Source: Desulfolutivibrio sulfodismutans DSM 3696
Lineage (GTDB): Bacteria > Desulfobacterota > Desulfovibrionia > Desulfovibrionales > Desulfovibrionaceae
Direction: 5' to 3'
DNA: 64,000 nucleotides
NCBI RefSeq assembly: GCF_013376455.1
Contig: NZ_CP045504.1
Span: forward strand, 62,001-126,000
In this document: positions 45,116-56,996 of the stretch, piece by piece
How the letters are laid out: each line of letters begins with the position of its first letter
Numbering within the stretch: position 1 is the stretch's first letter
Notes under the pieces: generated by a model
Databases searched by the model: none
What the model saw: only the letters and a program-made list of their open reading frames with translations
What the model was told of the DNA's origin: nothing
Position numbers and translations under genes: made by a program

Positions 45116-46147
45116 ATGCCGCTTCTCGAACGCGAACGACAGGTTTTGACCACCATCGTCGAATCCTACATCGCCGACGCCGCACCCGTGGGGTCGCGTA
45201 CCGTCGCCAAAAAAAGCGGCCTGAATCTGTCCCCGGCCTCCATCCGCAACATCATGGCCGACCTGACCGAGCAGGGCTACCTGGAGCAGCCCCACGCCTC
45301 GGCCGGGCGCATCCCTTCGGCCCGGGCCTTTCGGCTCTACATCAACGAGGTCATGCGCCTGCGGCCCCTGGCCGAGTCCCAGAAAAACCGGATCACCACG
45401 CTTCTCGGGGCCGCCGGGCCGGAACTCGGGGACATCCTGCGCCAGGTGTCGCGCATCCTGTCCGGGCACTCCCTCCAGGTCAGCCTGGTCATCGCCCCCC
45501 GCCACGCCGACGCGCGCTGGAAGCGCATCGAATTCACCTTGATCAAGCCCGGCCTGGTCATGACCATCCTGATCCTTCAGGGCGGCATGGTCCTGGACCG
45601 GCTGCTTGAGACCAGCCCGGACATCACCGCCGACGATCTGGCCGCCTCGGCCAACTACTTGAACCACCTCTTCGGCGAGATGACCGTGTCCGAGGTGCGG
45701 GCCAAGCTTTTGGCCGAGTTGCGCAAGGCCGAGAGCCAGTTCGGCGAACTGTACCGCCGGGCCTTGACCCTGGCCGCCGAGGCCTTTGCCCCGGAATCGA
45801 CGCGGGAGCTTTTCGTGGACGGCACGGCCAATATCGTCAACCAGCCGGAATTTTCCGATGTCGGGCGCATGGGCGAACTCCTGCGGGTCTTGGAAAATCG
45901 CACCAAGCTTTTGGAGCTTTTGGACAAAAGCATGGACGAATTCAAAACCGTGTTTATCTTGGGCGAGGAGTCGGAGCTTGAGTCCTTTCCGGATTTCGGG
46001 TCCATCTCCACCCCCTATGGCCCAAGCGACCATCCCCTGGGGGCGCTGGGGGTCATCGGCCCGGTGCGCATGGATTATGCGCGGCTGGCCCCGGTCCTCA
46101 ATTATACGGCCCGGGTTTTGACCAGGATGCTTGACCGGCGGTTTTGA
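45116..46147 (+). CDS. hrcA: Heat-inducible transcription repressor HrcA
   Basis: 343 residues. The N-terminal winged helix (LLERERQVLTTIVESYIADA, LSPASIRNIMADLTEQGYL, PHASAGRIPSARAFRLYI) binds CIRCE; a GAF-like core and insertion domain follow (DGTANIVNQPEF, IGPVRMDYARL). It represses its own operon, and its folding depends on GroE chaperonin, which makes it heat-responsive. The ATG at 45116 follows AGGGGA and lies just behind the CIRCE element. First gene of hrcA-grpE-dnaK; no dnaJ follows here. Confidence 0.96.
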   Translation: MPLLERERQVLTTIVESYIADAAPVGSRTVAKKSGLNLSPASIRNIMADLTEQGYLEQPHASAGRIPSARAFRLYINEVMRLRPLAESQKNRITTLLGAAGPELGDILRQVSRILSGHSLQVSLVIAPRHADARWKRIEFTLIKPGLVMTILILQGGMVLDRLLETSPDITADDLAASANYLNHLFGEMTVSEVRAKLLAELRKAESQFGELYRRALTLAAEAFAPESTRELFVDGTANIVNQPEFSDVGRMGELLRVLENRTKLLELLDKSMDEFKTVFILGEESELESFPDFGSISTPYGPSDHPLGALGVIGPVRMDYARLAPVLNYTARVLTRMLDRRF

Positions 46148-46260
46148 CCGCCTGGGTTTTCGGGGGATTCCCCCGGAAACGGACTTTTCGGCCCGGGACT
46201 TCGCCAGACGGAGTGTCGGGCCACACGTTCGTCGAAATCACGTGAAGGAGCATGCCCGGC

Positions 46261-46791
46261 ATGGAGCACAACGAGGAAAAAAATCGCATGGATGCCCCCC
46301 CGGCGGATAGCGCGGGAGACTCCGCCGCCCTGGACCCCGTTCAGGAACTGGCCCGCTGCCGCGAGGAACTGGCGGCCGAGAGCGACCGGCGGCTGTACAT
46401 CCTGGCCGAGTCCGAGAATCTCAAAAAGCGGCTGGTCAAGGAGAAGGAGGAGTACTTCAAGTACGCCACCGAGAGCATCGTCTCCGAGCTTTTGCCGGTA
46501 TTGGACAATCTCGATCTGGCCCTTCTGCATGGCCGGGGCAATGCGGGCTGCAAGGATCTGGTCATGGGCGTGGAGATGACCCGCAAGGCGTTCGTGGACA
46601 TCCTTTCCCGGCATGGGGTGGAGGAGTTCGGCACGACCGGCGAGGAGTTCAATCCCGAGCATCACGAGGCCGTTGGGATGGAAGAGTCATCGGATGTGGC
46701 GGAAAACCACGTCAGCCGGGTGCTGCAGAAGGGATACCGTCTGCGCGGCAGGCTTTTGCGTCCGGCCAAGGTCATGGTTCGGCAGGGATAA
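46261..46791 (+). CDS. grpE: Nucleotide-exchange factor GrpE
   Basis: About 176 residues; releases ADP from DnaK. The long N-terminal coiled coil ([40 protein letters not shown]) is followed by [15 protein letters not shown] and the C-terminal beta-wing ([38 protein letters not shown]). ATG 46261 is preferred because AAGGAG is 10 bp upstream; the ATG at 46252 is only one base from it. It lies 113 bp after hrcA in the same operon. Confidence 0.95.
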   Translation: MEHNEEKNRMDAPPADSAGDSAALDPVQELARCREELAAESDRRLYILAESENLKKRLVKEKEEYFKYATESIVSELLPVLDNLDLALLHGRGNAGCKDLVMGVEMTRKAFVDILSRHGVEEFGTTGEEFNPEHHEAVGMEESSDVAENHVSRVLQKGYRLRGRLLRPAKVMVRQG

Positions 46792-46901
46792 ATCGCGGGA
46801 AGGCCCCTTTACTGCGGGCCGCGCGGACTTATACTACACAATTGTCTGACGTGGCGGAAATGAGGCCGCGTCTGGCGGAAAGAAGAAAGAGGGAGGACAG
46901 T

Positions 46902-48818
<1,917 letters not shown>

Positions 48819-48846
48819 CAGCCGCTTCGAAGCGGCCAGTCATATC

Positions 48847-48881
48847 GCCCCCGGCCATGGGACTGTTCCATGGCCGGGGGC
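48847..48881 (+). terminator. Terminator hairpin after dnaK
   Basis: GCCCCCGGCCATGG (48847-48860) and CCATGGCCGGGGGC (48868-48881) form a perfect 14-bp stem with a 7-nt loop, then TTGACTTT. A near copy occurs at 49229-49263. Confidence 0.85.
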
Positions 48882-48916
48882 TTGACTTTGGCCTCCCGCA
48901 TACGCATGGTGGCTCC

Positions 48917-49189
48917 ATGGTCACAACCACTTTCGACACATTGGCGTTCGCCAAACGTCTCATGGAGGCGGGTTTCACCGAGCGGCAGGCCGAGGCCCAG
49001 GTCACGGTGCTGCGCGAAATCGTGGAGTCGGAACTGGCCACCAAGCGGGATCTGCGGGAGCTGGAACTGCGCCTGACGGCGGAGATGGTCAAGGCCAACG
49101 CCGAAACCAAGGCCGACATCCTGAAGTGGGTGGCGGGGATGCTGGTGGCCCAGGCGGCGTTGATCGCCGCGTTGGTGAAGCTTTTGTAG
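48917..49189 (+). CDS. Small coiled-coil protein, DUF1640/CCDC90-like
   Basis: 90 residues: TFDTLAFAKRLMEAGFTERQ, AEAQVTVLREIVESELATKR, a helical coiled coil, and a C-terminal hydrophobic anchor (WVAGMLVAQAALIAALVKLL). This is the layout of DUF1640 bacterial proteins, related to the mitochondrial CCDC90/MCUR1 family; function in bacteria is unknown, though such genes often sit near mobile or stress loci. It lies 98 bp after dnaK, but a strong hairpin separates them, so it may have its own promoter. The ribosome site before 48917 is weak. It is bracketed by two nearly identical hairpins. Confidence 0.8.
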   Translation: MVTTTFDTLAFAKRLMEAGFTERQAEAQVTVLREIVESELATKRDLRELELRLTAEMVKANAETKADILKWVAGMLVAQAALIAALVKLL

Positions 49190-49228
49190 CGGGACGCCCG
49201 GGGTCTCACGCGCCAGTCGAAACATATC

Positions 49229-49270
49229 GCCCCCGGCCATGGGTTTGTCCCATGGCCGGGGGCGTTTTTT
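49229..49270. terminator. Bidirectional terminator after the DUF1640 gene
   Basis: GCCCCCGGCCATGGG (49229-49243) and CCCATGGCCGGGGGC (49249-49263) make a perfect 15-bp stem with a 5-nt loop, then GTTTTTTTG. It serves the rightward DUF1640 gene and perhaps the leftward IPT gene. Confidence 0.92.
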
Positions 49271-50736
49271 TGTCCGGCCGCGTCGGGGGCCGGATCAGGG
49301 CAGCGTCACGACTCGTAGCCGTCCGTGGCCGTGCCGTTCACCGTGGTCTCGAAGGCGAACGAGCCGTCCGTGGCGGCGATGCGGATGGTGTCGCCTGTCG
49401 TGAGCCCCCCCGGGCGTGTGGCCATGTATCGGTTCCCGGCCATATGGGCGATGGCCAGCGGGGGATAGGTCTGCTGGGGAGCGGCGGGCGGCGGCGCAAT
49501 AGGAGGTGCAGCGCCACTCGGCTGTTGGGGTGGCGGCTGCGCAATGGGAGGTGCAGCGCCTCCCGGCTGTTTGGGGGGCGGCGGCGTGGTGACCAACTGG
49601 ACGGTCAGCGGTTCGCCGTTCAACACGATCCCGATGAAATCCACCTCCAGGGCGGTATGTCCGGTCGGGTCCGTGCGCAAGGTTTTGTGGATTTTGGGGG
49701 CGATGACCTCCAGCGCGTTTTCGATGACGTAGCTGCCTCCGGTCGGCGGAATGATCACCAGTTGTTTCAAGCCGAGATCAAGGGTTGCGTTTTGGAGGGA
49801 AAGTTGCACGGCATTTTGATTCATGAATGTCGCAGCGATGGGGTTCTGCAATCCTTGCACAAGGATTGTCGTCTTGTCGGCAAAGTTTTTGCCGTAAATG
49901 GTGATGGGGACAGTGAAGGGGGCTTTGATCCGCCTGGGCAGGATGTGATTGACGGCGGAGGAACCCGTCAGCTTGCCGCCGATGTAGCCGCCCTGGCTGA
50001 CAAGTAACAGGGCGTTGAGGGTGCCTGGGATTTTTGGGAGGCCAGTACGGAAGAAGTCTGGATTGAAGGTTGCTGCAAAATAGAGGATGAATCCGACAAT
50101 CGTAAAGGAAAAAAGCTGTAATCTGGGGAGGCTGATCTCATTATTTTCCGAAAATAAGTCGCACAGCCTGGGTTGCGTGGATGCAATGTCATTTTTAGGA
50201 AAGGATTTTCCAACGCCTCTCGCGGTGAGCAGGCCAGTATAGCTGATGCCTAAAAGTTCCAAAACGCTTTCGTTGAGGTCTGGAATAAGGAAATCTCCGG
50301 TCAAGAAGAATCTCCCAAGCGCCAAATACAGATAGCTCCAAAGGACGAAAGCTGTCCATCCTAATGCCTGCAACTTTGACAGGCTGTACGTGTTGGTCTG
50401 GCTGTCAAAAAACAACAAAAGACATGTTTGCCTGATCGTACATGATGTTTCAAGGTTATTGCGAAGAATCGAAAAAACTATAAAAATAATGGCGGCTGTT
50501 ATGACAAGGCAGGAAGCGAACAGCCAATACTTGGCATCGTTTCGGACCAGCCCTGCGCGGACCCAGTTCGAGAGTTGTGTCGTTTTGTTGTTGATGCCCG
50601 TCATCACGGCAATGGGAACATCGGTATTCCATGCCGTGCTGTCTTTGTATAAGATAGGTAACATGTTTTCTGTGGGTATGAGAAATCTTGCCGTCTGGAG
50701 TTTGTTGTTGTCGGGTGGGGTGATGAATTCGGATAC

Positions 50737-51999
50737 GAGACCGTTGCACGGAAAAATGGCACAATTCTATTGTAATTTTAGGCAATTATGCTATATTTTC
50801 TCCATCAAAAATGATGGAGGCGATCATGAGCGAGCGCAATTCCAAAAAGCCCGGTATTGCCGACTACGTCGTGTCCCATCGCAGGCACAAGGAATGCTTT
50901 CTGGATGAGATTGATCGCCTCATTGATTGGAAGCCGTTTGAGAAGCTTCTTCGAAAAAAGCTCAGCCGAGTCGTCAATGCCGTTGGTAATCCTGCATATG
51001 CACCGTTGCCGATGTTTAAAATCCTTCTGCTCCAGAGGTGGTACAACCTGAGCGACGCGGCGGTGGAGGAATGCTTGTACGATCGGTTGTCCTTTGTCCG
51101 ATTCGTGGGCCTTTCCCTTGATCATGACGAGGTGCCCGATTCCTCGACCATTTGCCGGTTTCGGCAGAGCCTGCTTGAAAAAAACGTCTTGAAGCGGCTT
51201 CTGGACAAACTCAACCATCAACTCCAGCGGCGCGGCTTACTGGTACGTGAAGGAGCCATCGTGGACGCGAGCGTCATCACCTCCTCGCGCCGCCCCCTCA
51301 AAGTAATCGATATTCTTCCCGAAGATCGCGAGGAAGATGACGACGAGGCGTCGGACGTAACCATCAGCTACTCCGATGACGCCGATGCGGCCTGGTTGCG
51401 CAAAGGGAACCGGGCTTATTACGGCTACAAAGTCCATGCGGCCACGGACAGCCGGGACGGCTTTCTCCTCGGCGGCCATGTCACGCCCGCCAACCGTTCG
51501 GATACGCAGGAATTCGTGGATATTCTTGATGAGATTGGCCCCATGCCAGGGGGCCGCATCTATGCGGACAAGGGATACAGCAGCCAGTTGAACAGGCATG
51601 TGCTCCAAGCTCGGAGACTTGCCGACGGCATCATGCATAAGGCCGCTCGCAACCGTGCGCTGAACCCCGCCGAAAAAGCGGCAAATCGTCAAGTTAGCAG
51701 CGTCCGGTCGAAGGTGGAACGGGCTTTCGGAACGCTCAAAAGAGGTTATGGCTTCTTCCGGACGCGTTACCTGGGGGTAGCCAAGGTTGAACTTGAATTT
51801 TTACTCAACGCTATGGCTTTCAACTTGAAAAAAGCGGTGCTCAAAGCGGGATGTTGAGGAACACTTACGCTAAGGAGTGACGAACGCCGCCTCAAGGTGA
51901 AACAAGATCAGCGCTGTCGGCTAAACGACGGCGGAAACAGACGACCGAGACCTTTCGAGAGAATTCCGTAACGACATCAGAGGATTGTGCAGCGGTCTC
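50737..51999 (+). mobile_element. IS5-like insertion sequence, copy 2
   Basis: 1263 bp, the same length as copy 1 and nearly identical to it. The ends are GAGACCGTTGCAC and GAGACCGCTGCAC inverted, flanked by a 5-bp direct repeat GATAC (50732-50736 and 52000-52004). It lies antisense inside the IPT/TIG membrane-protein gene. The clean duplication and intact host frame on both sides indicate a recent insertion. Confidence 0.95.
50826..51857 (+). CDS. IS5-family transposase, copy 2
   Basis: 343 residues, intact, starting MSERNSKKPGIADYVVSHRR. Candidate catalytic acids are in GAIVDASVITSS, GGRIYADKGYSS and KVERAFGTLKR. It differs from copy 1 by Lys for Asn near residue 7 and Gly for Ser in LKRGYG. 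GGAGG lies 6 bp before the ATG. Any promoter reading out of this element would run antisense to the split host gene. Confidence 0.93.
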   Translation: MSERNSKKPGIADYVVSHRRHKECFLDEIDRLIDWKPFEKLLRKKLSRVVNAVGNPAYAPLPMFKILLLQRWYNLSDAAVEECLYDRLSFVRFVGLSLDHDEVPDSSTICRFRQSLLEKNVLKRLLDKLNHQLQRRGLLVREGAIVDASVITSSRRPLKVIDILPEDREEDDDEASDVTISYSDDADAAWLRKGNRAYYGYKVHAATDSRDGFLLGGHVTPANRSDTQEFVDILDEIGPMPGGRIYADKGYSSQLNRHVLQARRLADGIMHKAARNRALNPAEKAANRQVSSVRSKVERAFGTLKRGYGFFRTRYLGVAKVELEFLLNAMAFNLKKAVLKAGC

Positions 52000-52970
52000 G
52001 ATACGATTGGTGTGTTGTTCCGGATGTAAAGCGTGAGGTCAGTGTTGTCTGTTCCGAGATGGGTTCCGGTGATGGTGAGTTTTCCTCCCTCGAGAACCCG
52101 CGCCGGGGAGACACTGATGATGCAGGGACGGGGCCAGAAGCATGGAGGGAGATTTTTTTCCAACGTGACGTGTTTATCGAAGATGAGGCTGTCCTGCACT
52201 TTGAGCCCTACCCGGAAATCCGTTTTGTCGTTCCAGGGCAGAGCGACCTCGTAGACCGCAAATCCGTTCAAAGGAAAAGGCAGTTTGAATACGTTTTCAG
52301 TTCTCTCTCCGTTAAGTAAAAAGCCTGTTATCTCGGAGGGATTTTTCCTTTTGTCAAAGACGTAGACCGAACTGCGGCAGGCTGGAAGAATTTCGATATC
52401 CTGCGGGGGGTGTTCCGCCTTGGGCGGCTGTTTCTCCGTATTGGTGGCCGCGTCGCGGCTGGGTGGCGGCGTCGCAGCCTCTTTCGGGTCATGTTCGCCC
52501 GGGGGGTGCGGTTTGTCGGCGCTGGAGGTCGTCTCGCGTCTGGGTGAGGGGGCATCAATCGATGTCGGTTTTTGTTCCGCCTGGGTTTTTTGGTCGGCGC
52601 TGGAGGACGCATCGCTTGTGGATGCCGACGCCGCAATGCTCTTTGGCGTTTCTTCCGCAAGGCCCGGCAGGGCATACAGGATGAGGACGCCAAGAAGGCA
52701 GAGTAGGCTTCGACATGCCGTTTTCATGATCATATCCGCCTGTATATAGTTATGCGTATTATTATGCAAAAAATGTTACGCCTGTCAAATATATTGTTTG
52801 CATGAAAGAATTCTGTCTGGTCATAAACCCGCAGATCGATCCGGCTCGGCCTCTCCTTGCCTTCCCCGCCCCATGCGTATAAGGAAAATACCTGTCACGC
52901 CTTGAGTGAGCGGTCATATTTCCGTTTACCGAAAACGGCGGCGCCTGTGCGGCCAGCCGAAACCACCGAA

Positions 52971-55184
52971 ATGGTCATGAAATTTCCCACACATGCGTTT
53001 TTTCGCGTCGTCGCGCTTCTGTCGCTTCTTGCCGCCCTCGCCGGGTGCGCCGGCATGCAGGGTCCGGAAGAACCCGGGAAACCGTCGGCGGCCGCCAGGG
53101 ATCAGCGCTGGGCCGAGGCCGACGCCGCCTGGCAGGCCGGGCGGCATGAGCAGAGCCGCAATCTCTATTCCCAGCTCATGACCCAGCGGTCCCTGCCCCA
53201 GGACGTAAAGCTTCTGGCCATCAAGCGCAGCGCCTTAAGCGCCCTGTTCATGGGCGACAACAAGGCCGCCCTGTCGGGCATTGAGGCCTGGGGCGCGGCC
53301 GATCCGGCAGCCGTCAACGGCTGGGAATGGAACTACCGCTACGCCCAGGCGCTCACGGGCCTTGGCCAGGAAGATCGTGCCCGGGAGCATCTGTCCCGGC
53401 TCATCCAGGAGAACCGGGCGCCCTGGCTCGTCCAGGCCGAGGCCGCCATCGACCTGTTTATGCGCTACGCCAAAACCGGCGACGCCGCGCGCGGCGTGCA
53501 GGTCTTAAGCGAGGTGCGGCGTCGCGGCACGGACCCCGCCGCCCTGGGCAAGATGGAGGAATACCTGGCCAAAAACCTGGGCAGTCTCCCCGATCCGGCC
53601 CTGAGCAAGTGCGACGCCCTGGTTTCCGAGGCCATTCTCAACACCTTTCCCTACAACCTTATCGCCCTGGAACGCGCCCGGCGCGACGCCCTGACCAAGC
53701 CCGACAAGCGGCCCTGGCTGCGTGAGCTGGTGGACCGCCTGTCGCGCATGAGCGAACTGGCCGACAAAACCCTGCCCCAGCGGATCATGAACCGGGGCCT
53801 GGACAGTCTGGCCGCCTCGTCCCTGGCCCCGGCCAGCCAGGTCGACGCCCCGGCCCCGTCCGGGCACAGCGTGGCCGTGCTTTTGCCCCTGGGCGGGCAG
53901 TTCCGGGAATTCGGCGGCAAGGTGGTCAAGGGCATCCACGCCGGGCAGGCGGAACTGACCCAGGCCGGGACGCCCGTCGAGGTCACGGTCATCGACGTCA
54001 CCCAGCCCGACTGGCTGACCCGGCTGCAAAACCTGCCCCCGGAGATCACCCTGGTGGGCGGCCCCATGCACCGGATTTCGCTTCAGGAATTGCAGAATTC
54101 CGGCGGCATCCCGGGCGGGCGGTTCTTTTTGGTGTTCATGCCCACCCTGGGCGAGACCCTGCACGAGGGGGTGGATGCCTGGCGCTTTTTCAGCAGCCCC
54201 AAAGACGAGATCGACGCCCTGCTGAACCTGTCCCTGGGCTCCTTCGGCATCCGCCATTACGGGCTTTTGCGTCCCGAGGACCGCTACGGCCAGGCCATGG
54301 GTGAACTCTTCGCCCTGGAGACGGCCAGGCTGGGCGGACAGGTCACGGCCACCAGCATCTACAATCCCGCCGACGCCACGGGCTGGGATGTGGCCGTGCA
54401 GCAGATGTTGCAGCAGGCCGAGGCCGGCGGCGGGTTCGGGGCGGTGTTCATCCCCGACGACTGGAACCGCTCGGACGGCATCCTGCCGTATTTCTTCCAC
54501 AACAACGTCCAGGATCTGCTGATCATGGGGCCGCAGTTGTGGACCGAGGCCCTGAGCCGGGCCGCCGCCGCCAAAAGCAGCATCAATATCCAGAATTACC
54601 GCCTGGCCGTGTGCCCCGGCGCATGGTGGCAGGAGAGCGATGCCCCGGCCACCCGGGAGCTTACGCGGGTCATGCACGCCGAAGGCCAGCAACCGGCGGA
54701 TTTCTGGGTGGCCCTGGGCTATGATTTCATCCGCATGGCCGCCCTGGTCGGCCCCCTGTCGCCCGGGACGTCTCCGGGAGACGTGAGCGCCAGATTGGCC
54801 CAGTCCGCCGCCTCCCTGCAGTGGAGCATGGCCCCCCTAAGCTACGACGCCACCGGGCAGGTGCATCAGTCCATGTTCCTTTTCCGGCCGTCCGTGGCCG
54901 GGCCCGTGCCCCTGGACCCCGAGGGCTTTCGCGAACGCTTAAACACCATTCGCAGCCGTGGGGCCGTCCCCGGCGCCGCACCCGAGTCCGAAAGCGCCTA
55001 TGCCGCGTCCCGCGAGGAACAAATTGGCCTTGCCCCCCTGCCGGACGGCCAGGGGGCGGAAGGAGCAGGGGCAGGCGTCCCGGCCCCGGCGGCCGCCTCA
55101 CCCACGGGCGCGCCGTCTTCCCTTGTTCCACCGGCCCCGGCCGCTCCCCAGGCGCCCGTCCCGGCCCATCAGCCTGCGATCTAA
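52971..55184 (+). CDS. LpoA-like lipoprotein (penicillin-binding-protein activator / Peripla_BP_6 family)
   Basis: About 737 residues. A lipoprotein signal peptide ends in [12 protein letters not shown]-like helical N-terminal domain (about 40-290, e.g. [20 protein letters not shown]) is followed by a periplasmic-binding-protein fold (about 300-660) beginning [20 protein letters not shown]. The C-terminal 70 residues are Ala/Pro-rich. This matches LpoA/LppC proteins, which activate peptidoglycan synthases, but the same architecture also occurs in uncharacterised ligand-binding lipoproteins. ATG 52971 and ATG 52977 are both possible; neither has a strong ribosome site. It lies upstream of gatC with a 26-bp gap, so they may be co-transcribed. 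Confidence 0.85.
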   Translation: MVMKFPTHAFFRVVALLSLLAALAGCAGMQGPEEPGKPSAAARDQRWAEADAAWQAGRHEQSRNLYSQLMTQRSLPQDVKLLAIKRSALSALFMGDNKAALSGIEAWGAADPAAVNGWEWNYRYAQALTGLGQEDRAREHLSRLIQENRAPWLVQAEAAIDLFMRYAKTGDAARGVQVLSEVRRRGTDPAALGKMEEYLAKNLGSLPDPALSKCDALVSEAILNTFPYNLIALERARRDALTKPDKRPWLRELVDRLSRMSELADKTLPQRIMNRGLDSLAASSLAPASQVDAPAPSGHSVAVLLPLGGQFREFGGKVVKGIHAGQAELTQAGTPVEVTVIDVTQPDWLTRLQNLPPEITLVGGPMHRISLQELQNSGGIPGGRFFLVFMPTLGETLHEGVDAWRFFSSPKDEIDALLNLSLGSFGIRHYGLLRPEDRYGQAMGELFALETARLGGQVTATSIYNPADATGWDVAVQQMLQQAEAGGGFGAVFIPDDWNRSDGILPYFFHNNVQDLLIMGPQLWTEALSRAAAAKSSINIQNYRLAVCPGAWWQESDAPATRELTRVMHAEGQQPADFWVALGYDFIRMAALVGPLSPGTSPGDVSARLAQSAASLQWSMAPLSYDATGQVHQSMFLFRPSVAGPVPLDPEGFRERLNTIRSRGAVPGAAPESESAYAASREEQIGLAPLPDGQGAEGAGAGVPAPAAASPTGAPSSLVPPAPAAPQAPVPAHQPAI

Positions 55185-55210
55185 TCAACCGACACGGAGT
55201 CACGCCACCC

Positions 55211-55495
55211 ATGGACGTTTCCCCCGAACTCGCGGCGAAAATCGCCACCCTGGCCAGACTGCGCCTGGATGCGGACAAACTCGAACGCTTTGCCGGACAG
55301 ATGGGCGACATCCTGAAGTATATGGAGACCCTCGCCGCCGTGGACACCACGGGCGTCGAGCCTCTTTACGGCCCCGTGGCGCACGTCTCGCCCACCCGGC
55401 CCGATGAGGCGGTGCGTACCTGTTCCCGCGACGAGGTGCTGCATAACGCCCCGGAAACCGACGGCCGGTTTTTCATCGTGCCCAAAATCGTCTAG
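55211..55495 (+). CDS. gatC: Asp-tRNA(Asn)/Glu-tRNA(Gln) amidotransferase subunit C
   Basis: 94 residues. GatC stabilises the GatA-GatB complex that amidates mischarged tRNAs. Features: [20 protein letters not shown] at the N-terminus, [20 protein letters not shown] in the middle, and the C-terminal [15 protein letters not shown]. Length is standard. GGAG stands 11 bp before the ATG. It is followed closely by gatA; gatB is not in the window. Confidence 0.94.
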   Translation: MDVSPELAAKIATLARLRLDADKLERFAGQMGDILKYMETLAAVDTTGVEPLYGPVAHVSPTRPDEAVRTCSRDEVLHNAPETDGRFFIVPKIV

Positions 55496-55507
55496 AGGAT
55501 GCCGTCC

Positions 55508-56986
55508 ATGAGTCACGATCTGTGTTCCCTGTCTTTGACCGCCGTGCGCGACCTACTGCGCAGCGGCGAGATCACGGCGACGGCCGCCGTCACGGCCTGC
55601 CTGGCCCGCATTGAGGCCACGGAGCCCAAGCTCCATGCCGTGCTGCACCTGGCCGGCGAGGCCGCCCTGGCCGAGGCCGCCCGCCTGGACGCGGCGGGCC
55701 CGGACCCGGACAAACGCCTGTGGGGCGTTCCGGTCCTGGTCAAGGACGCCATCTGCACCAAGGGCCTGCCCACCACCTGCGGCTCGAAGATCCTGGAAAA
55801 TTTCGTTCCCTTCTACGACGCCACGGCCGTGGCCGGGCTCAAGGCGGCGGGCGCGGTGATCCTTGGCAAGGCCAACATGGACGAGTTCGCCATGGGCTCG
55901 TCCACGGAGAATTCCGCCTACCAGACCACGGCCAACCCCTGGGACGCCACCAAGGTTCCCGGCGGCTCCAGCGGCGGTTCCGCCGCCGCCGTCAGTTCCG
56001 GCCAGTGCTTTGGGGCGCTGGGCACGGACACGGGTGGCTCCATCCGCCAGCCCGCATCCTTTTGCGGCATTGTCGGCATAAAGCCCACCTACGGCCGGGT
56101 GTCGCGCTACGGACTGGTGGCCTACGGCTCCAGCCTGGACCAGATCGGCCCCATGACCCGCAGCGTGGAAGACTGCGCGGCCATGCTCACGGCCATCGCC
56201 GGGCATGACGCCAAAGATTCCACCAGCGCCCCCCGGGATGTGCCGGACTACGAGGCGGACCTAGCCGCCTGGGCGAAACAGGGCGACCTCAAAGGGGTGC
56301 GCCTGGGGCTTCCCGACGAATACTGGGGGCAAGGCGTGGACGCCGAGGTTTTGGACTGCTGCCGGGCGGCCGTGGATGCGGCCAGGGGGCTTGGGGCCGA
56401 GGTGGTGCGGGTGTCCCTGCCGCATACCCCGTACGCCGTGGCCACCTATTATATCGTGGCCATGGCTGAGGCCAGCTCCAACCTGGCCCGGTTCGACGGG
56501 GTGCGCTACGGATTTCGCGACGCCGCAGCCACGGATCTGGCCGGGCTCTACGAACTGTCCCGGGCCAAGGGGTTCGGTCCCGAGGTGCAGCGGCGCATCG
56601 TCATCGGCACGTATGTGCTCTCGGCCGGATACTACGACGCCTATTACCGCAAGGCGGCCCAGGTCAGACGCCTCATCCGCCAGGATTTCCTCGACGCCTT
56701 CGCCTCCTGCGACGTGATTGTCGGCCCGACCTCGCCGTTTACGGCCTTTGGCATCGCCGAGAAGACCGAAGATCCCTTGCAGATGTATTTGAGCGACATC
56801 TTCACCATCTCGCTCAATCTGGCGGGCCTGCCGGGCATGTCCATCCCTGTGGGGCTTGGGGCTCAAAGCGGGATGCCGGTGGGGCTCCAGCTTTTCGGCC
56901 CGGCCTTCGACGAGACGCGCCTTCTGTGCACGGCCAAGGCCGTGATGGATGCGGTCAGGCCGCCCATGGCCCCGGCGGGGGTGTAA
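55508..56986 (+). CDS. gatA: Asp-tRNA(Asn)/Glu-tRNA(Gln) amidotransferase subunit A
   Basis: 492 residues. Amidase that releases ammonia from glutamine for tRNA-dependent Gln/Asn synthesis. With the start at 55508 the Ser-cisSer-Lys triad falls at K79 ([10 protein letters not shown]), S154 ([12 protein letters not shown]) and S178 ([12 protein letters not shown]), the canonical numbering, which supports this ATG over 55499. GAGG lies 9 bp upstream. Further marks are [16 protein letters not shown] and [19 protein letters not shown]. It is 12 bp after gatC and 10 bp before mnmA, so the three are likely one operon. Confidence 0.96.
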   Translation: MSHDLCSLSLTAVRDLLRSGEITATAAVTACLARIEATEPKLHAVLHLAGEAALAEAARLDAAGPDPDKRLWGVPVLVKDAICTKGLPTTCGSKILENFVPFYDATAVAGLKAAGAVILGKANMDEFAMGSSTENSAYQTTANPWDATKVPGGSSGGSAAAVSSGQCFGALGTDTGGSIRQPASFCGIVGIKPTYGRVSRYGLVAYGSSLDQIGPMTRSVEDCAAMLTAIAGHDAKDSTSAPRDVPDYEADLAAWAKQGDLKGVRLGLPDEYWGQGVDAEVLDCCRAAVDAARGLGAEVVRVSLPHTPYAVATYYIVAMAEASSNLARFDGVRYGFRDAAATDLAGLYELSRAKGFGPEVQRRIVIGTYVLSAGYYDAYYRKAAQVRRLIRQDFLDAFASCDVIVGPTSPFTAFGIAEKTEDPLQMYLSDIFTISLNLAGLPGMSIPVGLGAQSGMPVGLQLFGPAFDETRLLCTAKAVMDAVRPPMAPAGV

Positions 56987-56996
56987 GCAAAGCGCC

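Larger units (their letters stand above)
49306..52727 (-). pseudogene. IPT/TIG-domain membrane protein gene split by IS5-like copy 2
   Basis: Two leftward coding pieces (52000-52727 and 49306-50736) join exactly in frame when the IS and one copy of the GATAC duplicate are removed: ...LYIRNNTPIV-SEFITPPDNN...NMLPILYKDSTAW. The rebuilt protein has 717 residues from ATG 52727 (731 from 52769). It has a signal peptide, a Ser/Pro/Lys-rich zone of three imperfect repeats of about 27 residues, an IPT/TIG domain (IISVSPARVLEGGKLTITGT), a membrane helix (YWLFASCLVITAAIIFIVF), a bundle containing LSKLQALGWTAFVLWSYLYL and LLGISYTGLLTARG, a second IPT-like segment (VPITIYGKNFADKTTILVQG), then a PPPPKQPGGAAPP-type linker and a C-terminal beta domain. 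Function unknown; likely inactive in this strain. Confidence 0.88.
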
